Made by a program: the position numbers and the translations under genes
Shown here: positions 38,030 to 47,138 of the stretch, piece after piece
How the letters are laid out: each line of letters begins with the position of its first letter
Numbering within the stretch: position 1 is the first letter of the stretch
Notes under the pieces: model-generated
What the model was told of the DNA's origin: nothing
Database searches by the model: none
Seen by the model: the letters and a program-made list of their open reading frames with translations, nothing else
Assembly: GCA_009784665.1 (NCBI GenBank)
Contig: WRBH01000001.1
Span: 71,267-123,268, forward strand
Direction of reading: 5' to 3'
Source of the DNA: Bacillota bacterium
GTDB lineage: Bacteria; Bacillota; Clostridia; Christensenellales; UBA1242
Length of the DNA: 52,002 nucleotides

Positions 38030-39726
38030 GGTGTAGTTACACCAAGTAAGATATCTCTTAATACCTTGACGGTGACGGCAACACCTGGAGCGTCGGGCAG
38101 ATAAACACCAGGAATTGTTCCAAGTGCGTAAGTAAGTTCAAGTTCATCCAAGAGGTCTTCTATTTGCTCCAGGACAAGCGGGCCTATGACTTCACTCTCT
38201 AGAAGTGCGGAAATAAGCTCTCCCCCTGTGTCAAAGATGATATAAATTATGTCCTCTAACCCTTCTGCATTTTGGAAATATGCAACAATCCGGATGGACG
38301 CACGAATTGCACGCAGGTCTGCCGTCCAATCAAATGTGTTATGCTCGGGGTCTTTCAAGTTATTAACCAAGTTCTCGACGACTTGTGGCGTGCTTGGCCC
38401 CATAACATCTGCCTCCAGGACAGCTTCTTCCAGCAACTCTGCGATAAATGTACGGATACTCATACGGAATCCAAGGGTATTCGTAACGGTATTAAGGATT
38501 CCACCCAAAGTATCTATTGTTGTGTCATTCAAGTCAGCAATAGCATCTAGGGCATTTTCGGCATCGACAATGCCAGTTATATCTTGCCATGTGCCATTAG
38601 TGAAGATGTCTTGGGCAATTCCAATGATATTAAGGATATCGTTAAGTACGGTTTGTGCGGTCAAGTTACGAAGGTCCTGCAAGATTGCCTCAGTACTGAC
38701 AGGAAGGGCATACTCCTCCAACAGGTCGGAATCTGCGATGAATGTCGCGAAGTCGTCCATAGCAGACATCAGAAGTTGAACAAGAGAAATCTCAAACACT
38801 CGCTCCACTATACCAGGCAAGGCTTCCCAGTAGGGTTCAAACTCTGGGCTGGCCAAGACATCTGCAAAGTCTTCATCTTCGAATTGTTGGCTTATCACCG
38901 CGAAATCTTTGTATAGGTGCATGCCGCGGATTACATCTTGTCGAAGGTTAATATTCGGCATACCCCTTGGTGTGCGGACGCGTGTGATATAGTCAAACAT
39001 TGGCCCAGACGCCCACTGCATGCCAGTGAATCTTGTCATTATTCCGTATGGGCTGCGTTGAAGTTGGTTATCGAAATCATGGACGAACTCCAGGACGGCG
39101 TGATCTTCTATTTGGGCTGTCGCCTCGGTAAAGCTTGGCTCGTATCTTGTTACTGAACCAGCCATGGTCAATATACCATTGACAGGAATCATTACAAGGA
39201 AGAATATCAACAGCCCCTGTCCTAGGCCGACCAATGCTCCCAGCCACCTGTGCCTTTTTGTCGGACGCATTTCGAACTTTGCCATACCGTTTGCTGTACG
39301 GTCACCTGTGTTAGACTTTACATTTTTTGGTGCGACTTTTCCTGCGAATATCGCGTAAACAATCCAGGTAATGAAACGGAATATATATAGAAGGGCGACG
39401 AAAACCAAAAGGCTGATAATTGCAATCGGCAGTGCACTGATAAATGCATCTAATTGCGTAAAATTCGCGGCCGCGTCTGCCGCTTCACCGCCCATGGCAT
39501 TCAACAAATGTTCACTCATGGTATAGCCCCCGAACCGAATTCCGCCGAAAGGGTTTGCGATAACTGGGGCCAGTAAAACCGCCAGCGGAATCGCGAATAA
39601 AAATGTTACAAGGCGGAATGCGGATCGCTTGAACCCACGGATTGCACCCCACAGTACCCCAAAGAAAATACCCAGCATTAACAAGCCAAACAACGACCAA
39701 GTTACAATTGTCATTACTGTATCCAT
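38026..39726 (-). CDS. CvpA-like membrane protein with large extra domain
   Basis: IFFGVLWGAIRGFKRSAFRLVTFLFAIPLAVLLAPVIA start, multiple TM, long soluble insert. Confidence 0.55.
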   Translation of the reverse strand: MDTVMTIVTWSLFGLLMLGIFFGVLWGAIRGFKRSAFRLVTFLFAIPLAVLLAPVIANPFGGIRFGGYTMSEHLLNAMGGEAADAAANFTQLDAFISALPIAIISLLVFVALLYIFRFITWIVYAIFAGKVAPKNVKSNTGDRTANGMAKFEMRPTKRHRWLGALVGLGQGLLIFFLVMIPVNGILTMAGSVTRYEPSFTEATAQIEDHAVLEFVHDFDNQLQRSPYGIMTRFTGMQWASGPMFDYITRVRTPRGMPNINLRQDVIRGMHLYKDFAVISQQFEDEDFADVLASPEFEPYWEALPGIVERVFEISLVQLLMSAMDDFATFIADSDLLEEYALPVSTEAILQDLRNLTAQTVLNDILNIIGIAQDIFTNGTWQDITGIVDAENALDAIADLNDTTIDTLGGILNTVTNTLGFRMSIRTFIAELLEEAVLEADVMGPSTPQVVENLVNNLKDPEHNTFDWTADLRAIRASIRIVAYFQNAEGLEDIIYIIFDTGGELISALLESEVIGPLVLEQIEDLLDELELTYALGTIPGVYLPDAPGVAVTVKVLRDILLGVTTP

Positions 39727-39732
39727 AAGACT

Positions 39733-39762
39733 AGTATACCACGGTCGTTAGCATTCTTGCAA
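39733..39762 (-). promoter_or_regulatory. promoter TTGCAA-18-TATACT, 6 nt from ATG 39726
   Basis: Direct reading. Confidence 0.7.
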
Positions 39763-40470
39763 CATTTCAGAGCTAGTATTCTTGTATAGTCTGAACTTAA
39801 GTCTTAGATTATTTTCAAGATTATCAAGTGCTTTAACTGTTTCTGAATCGTAACTATTACATTTCTTTAGATTCTCTAACGACTTGAAAATTAATTCGTG
39901 TATATCTTGCGGGATTGGGTTTTCAAGTTCGATGATAAGTGCACCTTTCTCGCTTTTTGTGACGCATTTAATATCGTAGGTTGCGGGCGGAAGTAAAACC
40001 TCTTCCTCGCTGGCAAGAGTTGACCATTTATATACTTTGTTCATCATAGAACCTGCGGGAAGATAAATAATGAATTTTGCACTATCTCCGAACCACTCGC
40101 TCCTAGTGGCATCCTTCGAGGTCGAAGTGAGGCCATCCAATGCAACACTTGTTTCTTGTCCGGATTCAAGGTCTGGAAAGAACCTATTAGATGTTCCTCG
40201 ATATACCGTCATGCTTTCGCTTGAAGGTTTCATAGACTTGTTTATTTTCAAAATAGTGCTAATATCTTTTTCAAGGTCTTCTAGTGTGTAGGATATATTT
40301 ATGTTAATATCTTGTGCCCACAGGATTTTGTTGATTTGCGTATGGCGTAGTGAATTTTCTACATACTTTTTTGTGCTGCCTTGTCTCAATCTCTCTGCCT
40401 GGGATGAGAGTTTATCTGGGAGTTCCTTGAAGAACTCGCGAATGGACAAGGAAATGTCTTGGGTTTTCAT
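39748..40470 (-). CDS. ADP-ribosyltransferase-fold protein, R-S-E (exoenzyme) type
   Basis: VYRGTSNRF (R91), GLTSTSKDATRSEWFG (S116-T117-S118), SEEEVLLPPATYDI (E155-x-E157). Confidence 0.75.
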   Translation of the reverse strand: MKTQDISLSIREFFKELPDKLSSQAERLRQGSTKKYVENSLRHTQINKILWAQDININISYTLEDLEKDISTILKINKSMKPSSESMTVYRGTSNRFFPDLESGQETSVALDGLTSTSKDATRSEWFGDSAKFIIYLPAGSMMNKVYKWSTLASEEEVLLPPATYDIKCVTKSEKGALIIELENPIPQDIHELIFKSLENLKKCNSYDSETVKALDNLENNLRLKFRLYKNTSSEMLQEC

Positions 40471-40500
40471 GATTTATTCTAGCACAGGTTTTTATCACTA

Positions 40501-40529
40501 TTGCAAGTTTTTTTGTCATATGCTATCAT
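40501..40529 (+). promoter_or_regulatory. promoter TTGCAA-17-TATCAT, 6 nt from ATG 40536
   Basis: Direct reading. Confidence 0.65.
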
Positions 40530-40535
40530 GGGTGT

Positions 40536-41999
40536 ATGTCGCAAAATTTAAAACAAGCCCAACAACCCGTTAATCGTACTATGCCTCACAGCTTGGAGGC
40601 CGAGCAAGGAATCTTAGGTTGTGTTATTGTGGATAATGAAGGGACGCTGGATGCGTTTTCCAAACTGTCGGTCGAGGATTTTTATTCGCCGTCGCACAAG
40701 ACAATATATACCGCCATGCGGGAAATCTATGATAATGGCAGTCCAATAGATTTTGTGACACTTGTTGCAAAATTAGATGGGGCGGGAAAATTAGATGGAG
40801 TCGGTGGGATTTCGTATATAACAAATATAGTCGATATTGTTCCATCCAGTGCAAATTTTAGATATTATTTAGCAATTTTAGAAGAAAAACGAACAAGACG
40901 GAAATTAATTAATGCGGCAGGCCAAATTATTGAGACCAGCCATGTCGAACCTTCGGCACAAGCCGCCTTACAAATCGCGGAAAAGGAAATCTTTAATATT
41001 TCAAAAGACGACGATCGTAAAGAGCTGAGTCATATTAAATCTGTATTGCCCGAGGTTATCAACAAGTTAGATATCATACACCGCGACCCGATGGCGATTC
41101 GTGGATTGAAGACAGGTTTTTTTGGACTTGACAATATTACTAATGGATTACAAAGGAGTGATCTTATTATTCTTGCCGCTCGTCCATCCGTTGGAAAAAC
41201 GGCATTAGGTCTGAACATGTGCATGAATGCCGCATTAAAATACGGGGCGAAGGTAGCGGTGTTCAGTCTTGAAATGAGTAAAGAGCAAATGACAACCAGA
41301 GTGGTCTGCTCTGTTGCCAAGGTGTCCTTGTCCAGAGCGATGAAAGGAAATTTGGAAGCCGAGGAATGGAAGCGAATCTGGGAGGCCAATGCCCTACTGG
41401 CACAGGCCAACATTCATTTTGATGATAACTCGATGATTACTCCTGCGGAAATATTGCGAAAATGTATGAAGATTAAACGAGAATCGGGTTTGGATTTGGT
41501 TATGATTGACTATCTTGGACTAATGTCAAGTGCGAATAGTCGTCGCGAAAGTCGCCAGGTAGAGGTTGCGGATAACAGCCGTATGATGAAGATTATGGCA
41601 AAGGAGTTAGATATCCCTGTATTGCTCTTATCCCAATTGAACCGTGGGATCGAGGCAAGGCAAGGGGTCGAGGGCAAACCTCGCCTTAGTGACCTGAGAG
41701 AGTCGGGGGCAATAGAGCAGGACGCCGATATTGTAATGTTCATCCATAAAGAAAAAAATGACGAAACCGGTCGTGCGAATGATAATCATGAAGCCGAACT
41801 TTTAATCGAAAAGCACAGGAATGGTCCGTTAGGCAGCGTAAAACTTTCCTGGGTTGGCGATTGGACATCCTTTGTTAACCAGACTGGCGAACAAAAGGCC
41901 CAAGAGGTTCGTGACAAGCCAATTGCGGAACCTAAGCCGAAGCCTGCACCGAAAAAGAAATCGGATAAACCAAAAGAAGAGGGCGAAGAAGTCTTCTAG
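40536..41999 (+). CDS. dnaB: replicative DNA helicase DnaB
   Basis: PHSLEAEQGILGCVI; LAARPSVGKTALGLNM; SLEMSKEQMTTR; DLRESGAIEQDAD. Confidence 0.96.
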   Translation: MSQNLKQAQQPVNRTMPHSLEAEQGILGCVIVDNEGTLDAFSKLSVEDFYSPSHKTIYTAMREIYDNGSPIDFVTLVAKLDGAGKLDGVGGISYITNIVDIVPSSANFRYYLAILEEKRTRRKLINAAGQIIETSHVEPSAQAALQIAEKEIFNISKDDDRKELSHIKSVLPEVINKLDIIHRDPMAIRGLKTGFFGLDNITNGLQRSDLIILAARPSVGKTALGLNMCMNAALKYGAKVAVFSLEMSKEQMTTRVVCSVAKVSLSRAMKGNLEAEEWKRIWEANALLAQANIHFDDNSMITPAEILRKCMKIKRESGLDLVMIDYLGLMSSANSRRESRQVEVADNSRMMKIMAKELDIPVLLLSQLNRGIEARQGVEGKPRLSDLRESGAIEQDADIVMFIHKEKNDETGRANDNHEAELLIEKHRNGPLGSVKLSWVGDWTSFVNQTGEQKAQEVRDKPIAEPKPKPAPKKKSDKPKEEGEEVF

Positions 42000-42388
42000 T
42001 CAATGCCTTTTTCGGTGGGTTCTTTAATATATCGATTTAGGCTGCTTGGGTCGTGGACAAATCCGAGGCGCTCGTGGAAGTCTTGGGCAACATTATTGCT
42101 GTCCCAAACTTCGGCACTTATTGTTCGACCAGGGATACATTGCCCCAGAAACTCGTACATTCTTGTCCCTAGCCCTTGTTTTCTATATTTTGGATTAATC
42201 CAGATTGAAATAACTCGCATAACATCGGGATTTTCAAGTTCATCGCATAATTTCATCAAGCCAGCTAGTTCATCATTTTTAAATGCGGTGATTATATATT
42301 GGGTTTCATCGGTGATTTCATATAATAACTTATGCCCAGGATAATGTGCTTCCCAATCTTCTCTTCTTTCAAACCATGTCAGGTTCAT
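41996..42388 (-). CDS. GNAT family N-acetyltransferase
   Basis: VISIWINPKYRKQGLGTRMYEFL. Confidence 0.8.
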   Translation of the reverse strand: MNLTWFERREDWEAHYPGHKLLYEITDETQYIITAFKNDELAGLMKLCDELENPDVMRVISIWINPKYRKQGLGTRMYEFLGQCIPGRTISAEVWDSNNVAQDFHERLGFVHDPSSLNRYIKEPTEKGID

Positions 42389-44005
42389 TTATTTCACCGC
42401 CTCCAGCAAGCCGATGAACAGAGGATGTGCCTTGTATGGTTTGGACAGGAGTTCTGGGTGAAACTGTGACGCTATGAAGAATGGGTGGTCGGAAAGTTCG
42501 ATAATTTCAACAAGATTTGATTCGGGGTTGATACCACTAAAGACCATGCCGTGATTCTCCAATTGCTGCTTATAGTCACAGTTGAATTCATAACGATGCC
42601 TGTGCCGTTCCGAGATTTGATTTTTACCGTACAGGTTACGGGCAAGGGTTCCCTCTTTCAAATCGCATTTGTACAGACCCAATCGCATGGTACCGCCTAG
42701 CTCGCAGATGTTTTCTTGGGACGCCATCAGGTCAATAATTGGATGAGGGGTGTCGGGGTTCATCTCGGTAGAGTTTGCCCCCGCCAAACCCACAACATTT
42801 CGAGCAAATTCAATAACCGCCATTTGCATACCCAAACATATGCCCAGTAATGGGATTTCGTTTTCCCTTGCATGTCTTAAGGTTGTGATCTTACCCTCTA
42901 TGCCTCGACCGCCGAATCCTCCTGGAATTACGATACCATCGACTCCGTCCAGCAGCTCTACTCCGACACTCTCGATATCTTCAGCACTCACTAGTTTAAT
43001 TTCAACGCGGGTATCAGTTGCCAGCGATGCCGCCCGTATGGCTTCCATAACACTTAGGTCTGCATCAGGCACGGCAACATACTTGCCAACAATGGCAATA
43101 GTTTTTGCCTGTCTTCCGTTTTTGTATTGCATTTTTTTGACCATTGCTTTCCATTCGGCCAAGTTATCTTTTGCGGCTTTTAATCCCAGCTTCTTTAGTA
43201 TAATGTCGTCAACCTTTTGGTTTTTCAGTAATACGGGGACTTCATAAATAGTGCTACAGTTTGGATTGTGGATGACTTCGTTGGTGCTGTCAAGATTACA
43301 GAACATTGCCAGCTTCTCTTTTGTTTCCTCGTCCAATTCAATCCCTGCGGAAGTTCTGCAGACAATCAAATCGGGATAAACACCAAGTCTGTTCAGATCC
43401 TTGACACTGTTTTGGGTAGGTTTTGTTTTAATCTCGCCATTAGTTGCCAGTACGGGTACAAGCGTGACATGAATTGAGACACTTCCCTTAGGGCCCAGTT
43501 CACGCTTGAATTGACGGACTGCTTCCATTGGGGTCATGCCTTCAATTTCGCCTACCGTTCCGCCTATTTCAACTATCACAATGTCGGAATCCTTAGCGGC
43601 CTTTCGGAACATAGACTTGATTTCGTCTGTTACATGCGGAACGACTTGGACATCGCGGCCCAGGAAGTCACCTTTTCTTTCCTTGGCTATGACATGGGAA
43701 TAAATCTTGCCCATGGTGAAGCTGTTGTCACTGCCCAGGTGTCGGCCTATGAACCTTTCATAGTGTCCGATATCCAGATCGGTTTCCGTTCCATCGTCGG
43801 TGACAAAAACCTCACCATGCCTGAATGGGTTCATTGTTCCTGGATCAACATTTAGGTATGGGTCCAGTTTTTGGACGCTGACGCGTAATCCTCTGTTAAT
43901 CAAAAGACGCCCAATGGACGCCGCAGTTATTCCCTTGCCCAAACCACTTACCACCCCGCCCGTTACAAAAATGTATTTGGGGAGGGGACTTGCATTTTTC
44001 GACAT
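42389..44005 (-). CDS. pyrG: CTP synthase
   Basis: KYIFVTGGVVSGLGKGITAASIGRLL; LLGICLGMQMAVIEFARNV. Confidence 0.97.
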   Translation of the reverse strand: MSKNASPLPKYIFVTGGVVSGLGKGITAASIGRLLINRGLRVSVQKLDPYLNVDPGTMNPFRHGEVFVTDDGTETDLDIGHYERFIGRHLGSDNSFTMGKIYSHVIAKERKGDFLGRDVQVVPHVTDEIKSMFRKAAKDSDIVIVEIGGTVGEIEGMTPMEAVRQFKRELGPKGSVSIHVTLVPVLATNGEIKTKPTQNSVKDLNRLGVYPDLIVCRTSAGIELDEETKEKLAMFCNLDSTNEVIHNPNCSTIYEVPVLLKNQKVDDIILKKLGLKAAKDNLAEWKAMVKKMQYKNGRQAKTIAIVGKYVAVPDADLSVMEAIRAASLATDTRVEIKLVSAEDIESVGVELLDGVDGIVIPGGFGGRGIEGKITTLRHARENEIPLLGICLGMQMAVIEFARNVVGLAGANSTEMNPDTPHPIIDLMASQENICELGGTMRLGLYKCDLKEGTLARNLYGKNQISERHRHRYEFNCDYKQQLENHGMVFSGINPESNLVEIIELSDHPFFIASQFHPELLSKPYKAHPLFIGLLEAVK

Positions 44006-44019
44006 GACTATGTTATACT
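43990..44019 (+). promoter_or_regulatory. promoter TTGCAT-18-TATACT, 7 nt from ATG 44027
   Basis: -35 lies inside pyrG coding sequence. Confidence 0.65.
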
Positions 44020-44040
44020 ATATATTATGGGAATAGTCAA
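44012..44040 (-). promoter_or_regulatory. promoter TTGACT-17-TATAAC, 6 nt from pyrG ATG 44005
   Basis: -35 lies inside the 44027 gene; -10 overlaps the opposing -10. Confidence 0.7.
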
Positions 44041-44704
44041 CGCAATAAATTGGTTCGCGGGTCATGCTTGGCCTTGGGTTTTGTGCCTTGTAATACTCTG
44101 GTTTTTTCTGTGGCTGATAATTCAGATTTGCAGATGCTGTAAAAAAGGCAAATGTTGTAAATGTTGCAAGTGCGACAAAGTAAAATCTGCTCCGAAGCAG
44201 AAGGAGAAACCAAAGCCAGTCGCAAAGAATGAGGTAATGCCCTTGCGTGCCGAGGCATCAAAGCCAGAGCAAATGAATAAACCTGAGTATATGAAAGAAA
44301 CTTATTCTAAAAAACTGGCTCCGCGTAAACCAAGGTTGTCGCCTACGCCAAAGGCAAAGCCAATCGTGGCGACAAAGACACCAGAGGTTTTAAGTACCAT
44401 TCCTGTCGAGGCAACAAAAACCACAACAATGACCGTCAGCAGGACAGACAGCTCTGGGACGGTAAGTGAAACCCAAACAAAGCGAGAGGTTATAACGGGC
44501 GAGATGAAGACCTCGTCAGGTGTTGGATACTATTCCGACCCAACGAAATATGAAAGAACGGGTGCAAAAGTTGTAACAACCCGCACCACAACAACAAAAG
44601 GCCAGTTCGACGAGAACGAGGTTCAAAATGCCCTGCTTGGATTGAAATCAGCAATGGACGAACAAAAGCAAATGGACCATAAATTTAGTAGTGGAAACGA
44701 TTAA
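44027..44704 (+). CDS. membrane protein with juxtamembrane Cys cluster and Lys/Pro/Thr-rich tail
   Basis: TM then ICRCCKKGKCCKCCKCDK. Confidence 0.65.
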   Translation: MGIVNAINWFAGHAWPWVLCLVILWFFLWLIIQICRCCKKGKCCKCCKCDKVKSAPKQKEKPKPVAKNEVMPLRAEASKPEQMNKPEYMKETYSKKLAPRKPRLSPTPKAKPIVATKTPEVLSTIPVEATKTTTMTVSRTDSSGTVSETQTKREVITGEMKTSSGVGYYSDPTKYERTGAKVVTTRTTTTKGQFDENEVQNALLGLKSAMDEQKQMDHKFSSGND

Positions 44705-44722
44705 ATCCAAGTATCATATTAT

Positions 44723-46048
44723 ATGAAGCTTTTTAACACCCTGACGCGGAAGAAAGAGTATTTCAGGCCAATGGATGGCGAAATCGTCAAGATTTACAGT
44801 TGCGGGCCAACGGTCTACAGCTCCCCCACCATAGGCAACCTGCGTGCGTATATTTTCACTGATATTTTGAAAAAGAGCCTGCGTCATATCGGAGGATTTG
44901 AAATTTACGATGTTATTAATATAACGGATGTTGGGCATCTGCAATCCGACGCCGACGAGGGCGAAGATAAAATCGACGAGGCGGCACGCAAGAAAAAGAT
45001 AACCCCTGCCGATATAGCAAAACAATACACGGACGAGTTTATCAGGGACACTATCTTACTTAATATTGATGTACCCCAGATATGGGCTCCTGCCACTGAC
45101 TATGTGAAGGAAATGGTGCAGCATGTGCGACAGTTGGAGGAGAGAGGCTTTACCTATATAACAAGTGATGGGGTCTATTATGATTCATCCAAATTCGCGG
45201 ACTATTATAAATTAAGGGGTGGTAAGAGCGACGATCGTGTCGGTTCACGGGTTGATTTTGGCGAGAAACGCAACAAGAATGATTTTTGTCTATGGCGATT
45301 TGCAAAGCCAACAGCTTTGCAAAAATTTGACAGCCCCTGGGGGGCCGGAACACCGGGCTGGCATATCGAATGTTCCGCGATAGCCAGGAAATATCTTGGC
45401 GATCAGTTTGATATCCACACAGGGGGTGTTGACCATATCCCAATTCATCATACAAACGAGCGTGCACAAACCCAAGCCCTCACAAAAAAAGAGATGGCGA
45501 GATTCTGGATGCATAATGAATTTATTAAAATCAATGGTACCAAAATGTCCAAGTCTTTGGGCAACGCTTATACCCTGACAAATTTGACAGACAGGGGCTA
45601 TTCTCCCCTGCACTTTCGATATCTATGTTTGATGACACATTATAGGACAATAATGAATTTCACTTGGGAGTCTTTGGATTCGGCGAAAAAATCTTACGAG
45701 AATCTCGTCAGGCAGATAAAGAAAAATAAGGTCCCCGTTGATGCAGATGAATTCAGCTCTGCCCTTGTTGATGACTTGAACACGGCCAAGGCTATGGCGG
45801 CGTTATGGAAGGCTACGCCCGAACAGGCTCTTGAATTTGATAAGGTTTTATCCCTTGGCTTGAAAGAGGCACTAGAGGAAAAATTTATGGAAATCCCCGA
45901 AAATGTTGCTGAACTTGTGCAAATTCGTGCGGAATGCAAGAAAAATCGTGAGTTTCAAAAATCTGACCAAATCCGTGACGAGATAAAAGCTCTGGGTTAT
46001 GAGGTTCTTGATACATCCAACGGACCAATCATCCAACCCATAAGATAA
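44723..46048 (+). CDS. cysS: cysteinyl-tRNA synthetase
   Basis: YSCGPTVYSSPTIGNLRAYIFTDIL; HTNERAQTQA; KMSKSLGN. Confidence 0.96.
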   Translation: MKLFNTLTRKKEYFRPMDGEIVKIYSCGPTVYSSPTIGNLRAYIFTDILKKSLRHIGGFEIYDVINITDVGHLQSDADEGEDKIDEAARKKKITPADIAKQYTDEFIRDTILLNIDVPQIWAPATDYVKEMVQHVRQLEERGFTYITSDGVYYDSSKFADYYKLRGGKSDDRVGSRVDFGEKRNKNDFCLWRFAKPTALQKFDSPWGAGTPGWHIECSAIARKYLGDQFDIHTGGVDHIPIHHTNERAQTQALTKKEMARFWMHNEFIKINGTKMSKSLGNAYTLTNLTDRGYSPLHFRYLCLMTHYRTIMNFTWESLDSAKKSYENLVRQIKKNKVPVDADEFSSALVDDLNTAKAMAALWKATPEQALEFDKVLSLGLKEALEEKFMEIPENVAELVQIRAECKKNREFQKSDQIRDEIKALGYEVLDTSNGPIIQPIR

Positions 46049-46130
46049 AAAGATATTCACTTATATGTTGAATTTCGTCACAATGTGGTTCGTTTTAAAA
46101 AATCATAGTGTATACTGTCTCTGTCTTGAC

Positions 46131-46179
46131 CCATTTCTTTGCCCGGAACACTCCAAGGCCAGGACTCCTCAAGAAATGG
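46131..46179. repeat. 9-bp inverted repeat CCATTTCTT...AAGAAATGG upstream of cysK
   Basis: Arms 46131-46139 and 46171-46179; right arm overlaps the -35. Confidence 0.5.
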
Positions 46180-46205
46180 ACACTCAGGATAAAGTATGCT
46201 AGAAT
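46177..46205 (+). promoter_or_regulatory. promoter TGGACA-17-TAGAAT, 6 nt from ATG 46212
   Basis: Direct reading. Confidence 0.7.
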
Positions 46206-46211
46206 CAACTG

Positions 46212-47138
46212 ATGATACAAAAAAGCATTCTAGATTTGATAGGAAATACCCCAGTGGTAGAGTTGACCCGTCTTGCAAAAAAGCACAGCCTTAATGGTCG
46301 AGTTTTCGCAAAGTTGGAGTTCATGTCGCCAGGCTTCTCTAAAAAGGATAGGATAGCAAAATTTATAATTGAACAGGCCGAGGCTAGCGGCAATCTCAAG
46401 CCAGGTATGACAGTTATTGAGGCAACCAGTGGAAACACAGGGATATCTCTTGCCTTAACCTGTGCGATAAAAGGTTATCCATTTATCGCAGTGATGAGTG
46501 AAGGTAATACCCCCGAGCGCAGGTTTATGATCGAACAATTCGGCGGACGCGTCGAGTTGGTTTCTCAACATCCTGACTCCCCTCCTGGTAAAGTAACTGG
46601 CAAGGATCTGGGTCTTGTCAAGGAAAGGTTCGAGGAGTTGGCATCCGAACTCAATGCATTCAAGGTCGGTCAATTTACATCCGAACTTAACCCTCTTGCT
46701 CACTATACACATACCGCTAAGGAAATTGTCCAGGCCGTTCCCCAATTGGATGCGTTTTGTGATTTTATCGGAACAGGTGGAAGTTTCGAGGGTATAGCCA
46801 AATATTTAAAGGAGCAAAATTCCGATATAAAATGCTTCATCGTAGAGCCCACCAAGGAAACTCATATTATACAAGGGGGTGGATATTTCAAGAAGGTTCC
46901 ATTCGAGCGAGTAGAAAATTGCGACGGAAGAATAGGTATAACTTGCGAGCAAACCTTGCTCTGGCAAAAAGAAATTTTGACCGTCGAAGGAATCGCCGCA
47001 GGGATTTCCAGTGGTTCAAACATGGCTGCTGCCGTTCATTATCTAAAGGAGAATCCAGGCAAATCTGTCCTAGTCCTAATAAATGATACTGTTTTGAATT
47101 ATGTGTCATTTTATGCAAGGGGTGGCCATGCACATTAA
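46212..47138 (+). CDS. cysK: cysteine synthase / PLP-dependent beta-synthase
   Basis: LIGNTPVVELTRL; EATSGNTGISLAL; GTGGSFEGIAKYLKE. Confidence 0.9.
   Translation: MIQKSILDLIGNTPVVELTRLAKKHSLNGRVFAKLEFMSPGFSKKDRIAKFIIEQAEASGNLKPGMTVIEATSGNTGISLALTCAIKGYPFIAVMSEGNTPERRFMIEQFGGRVELVSQHPDSPPGKVTGKDLGLVKERFEELASELNAFKVGQFTSELNPLAHYTHTAKEIVQAVPQLDAFCDFIGTGGSFEGIAKYLKEQNSDIKCFIVEPTKETHIIQGGGYFKKVPFERVENCDGRIGITCEQTLLWQKEILTVEGIAAGISSGSNMAAAVHYLKENPGKSVLVLINDTVLNYVSFYARGGHAH

Noticed and set aside
43800-44036. Plus-strand ORFs antisense to pyrG
   Set aside because: pyrG is unambiguous on the minus strand; these lack initiation signals
46078-46278. Minus-strand 66 aa ORF (…LYPECPFLEESWPWSVPGKEMGQDRDSIHYDF…) between cysS and cysK
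   Set aside because: Looks somewhat protein-like but has no visible start signal and overlaps the cysK promoter and start; possibly a gene remnant, not supportable as a CDS
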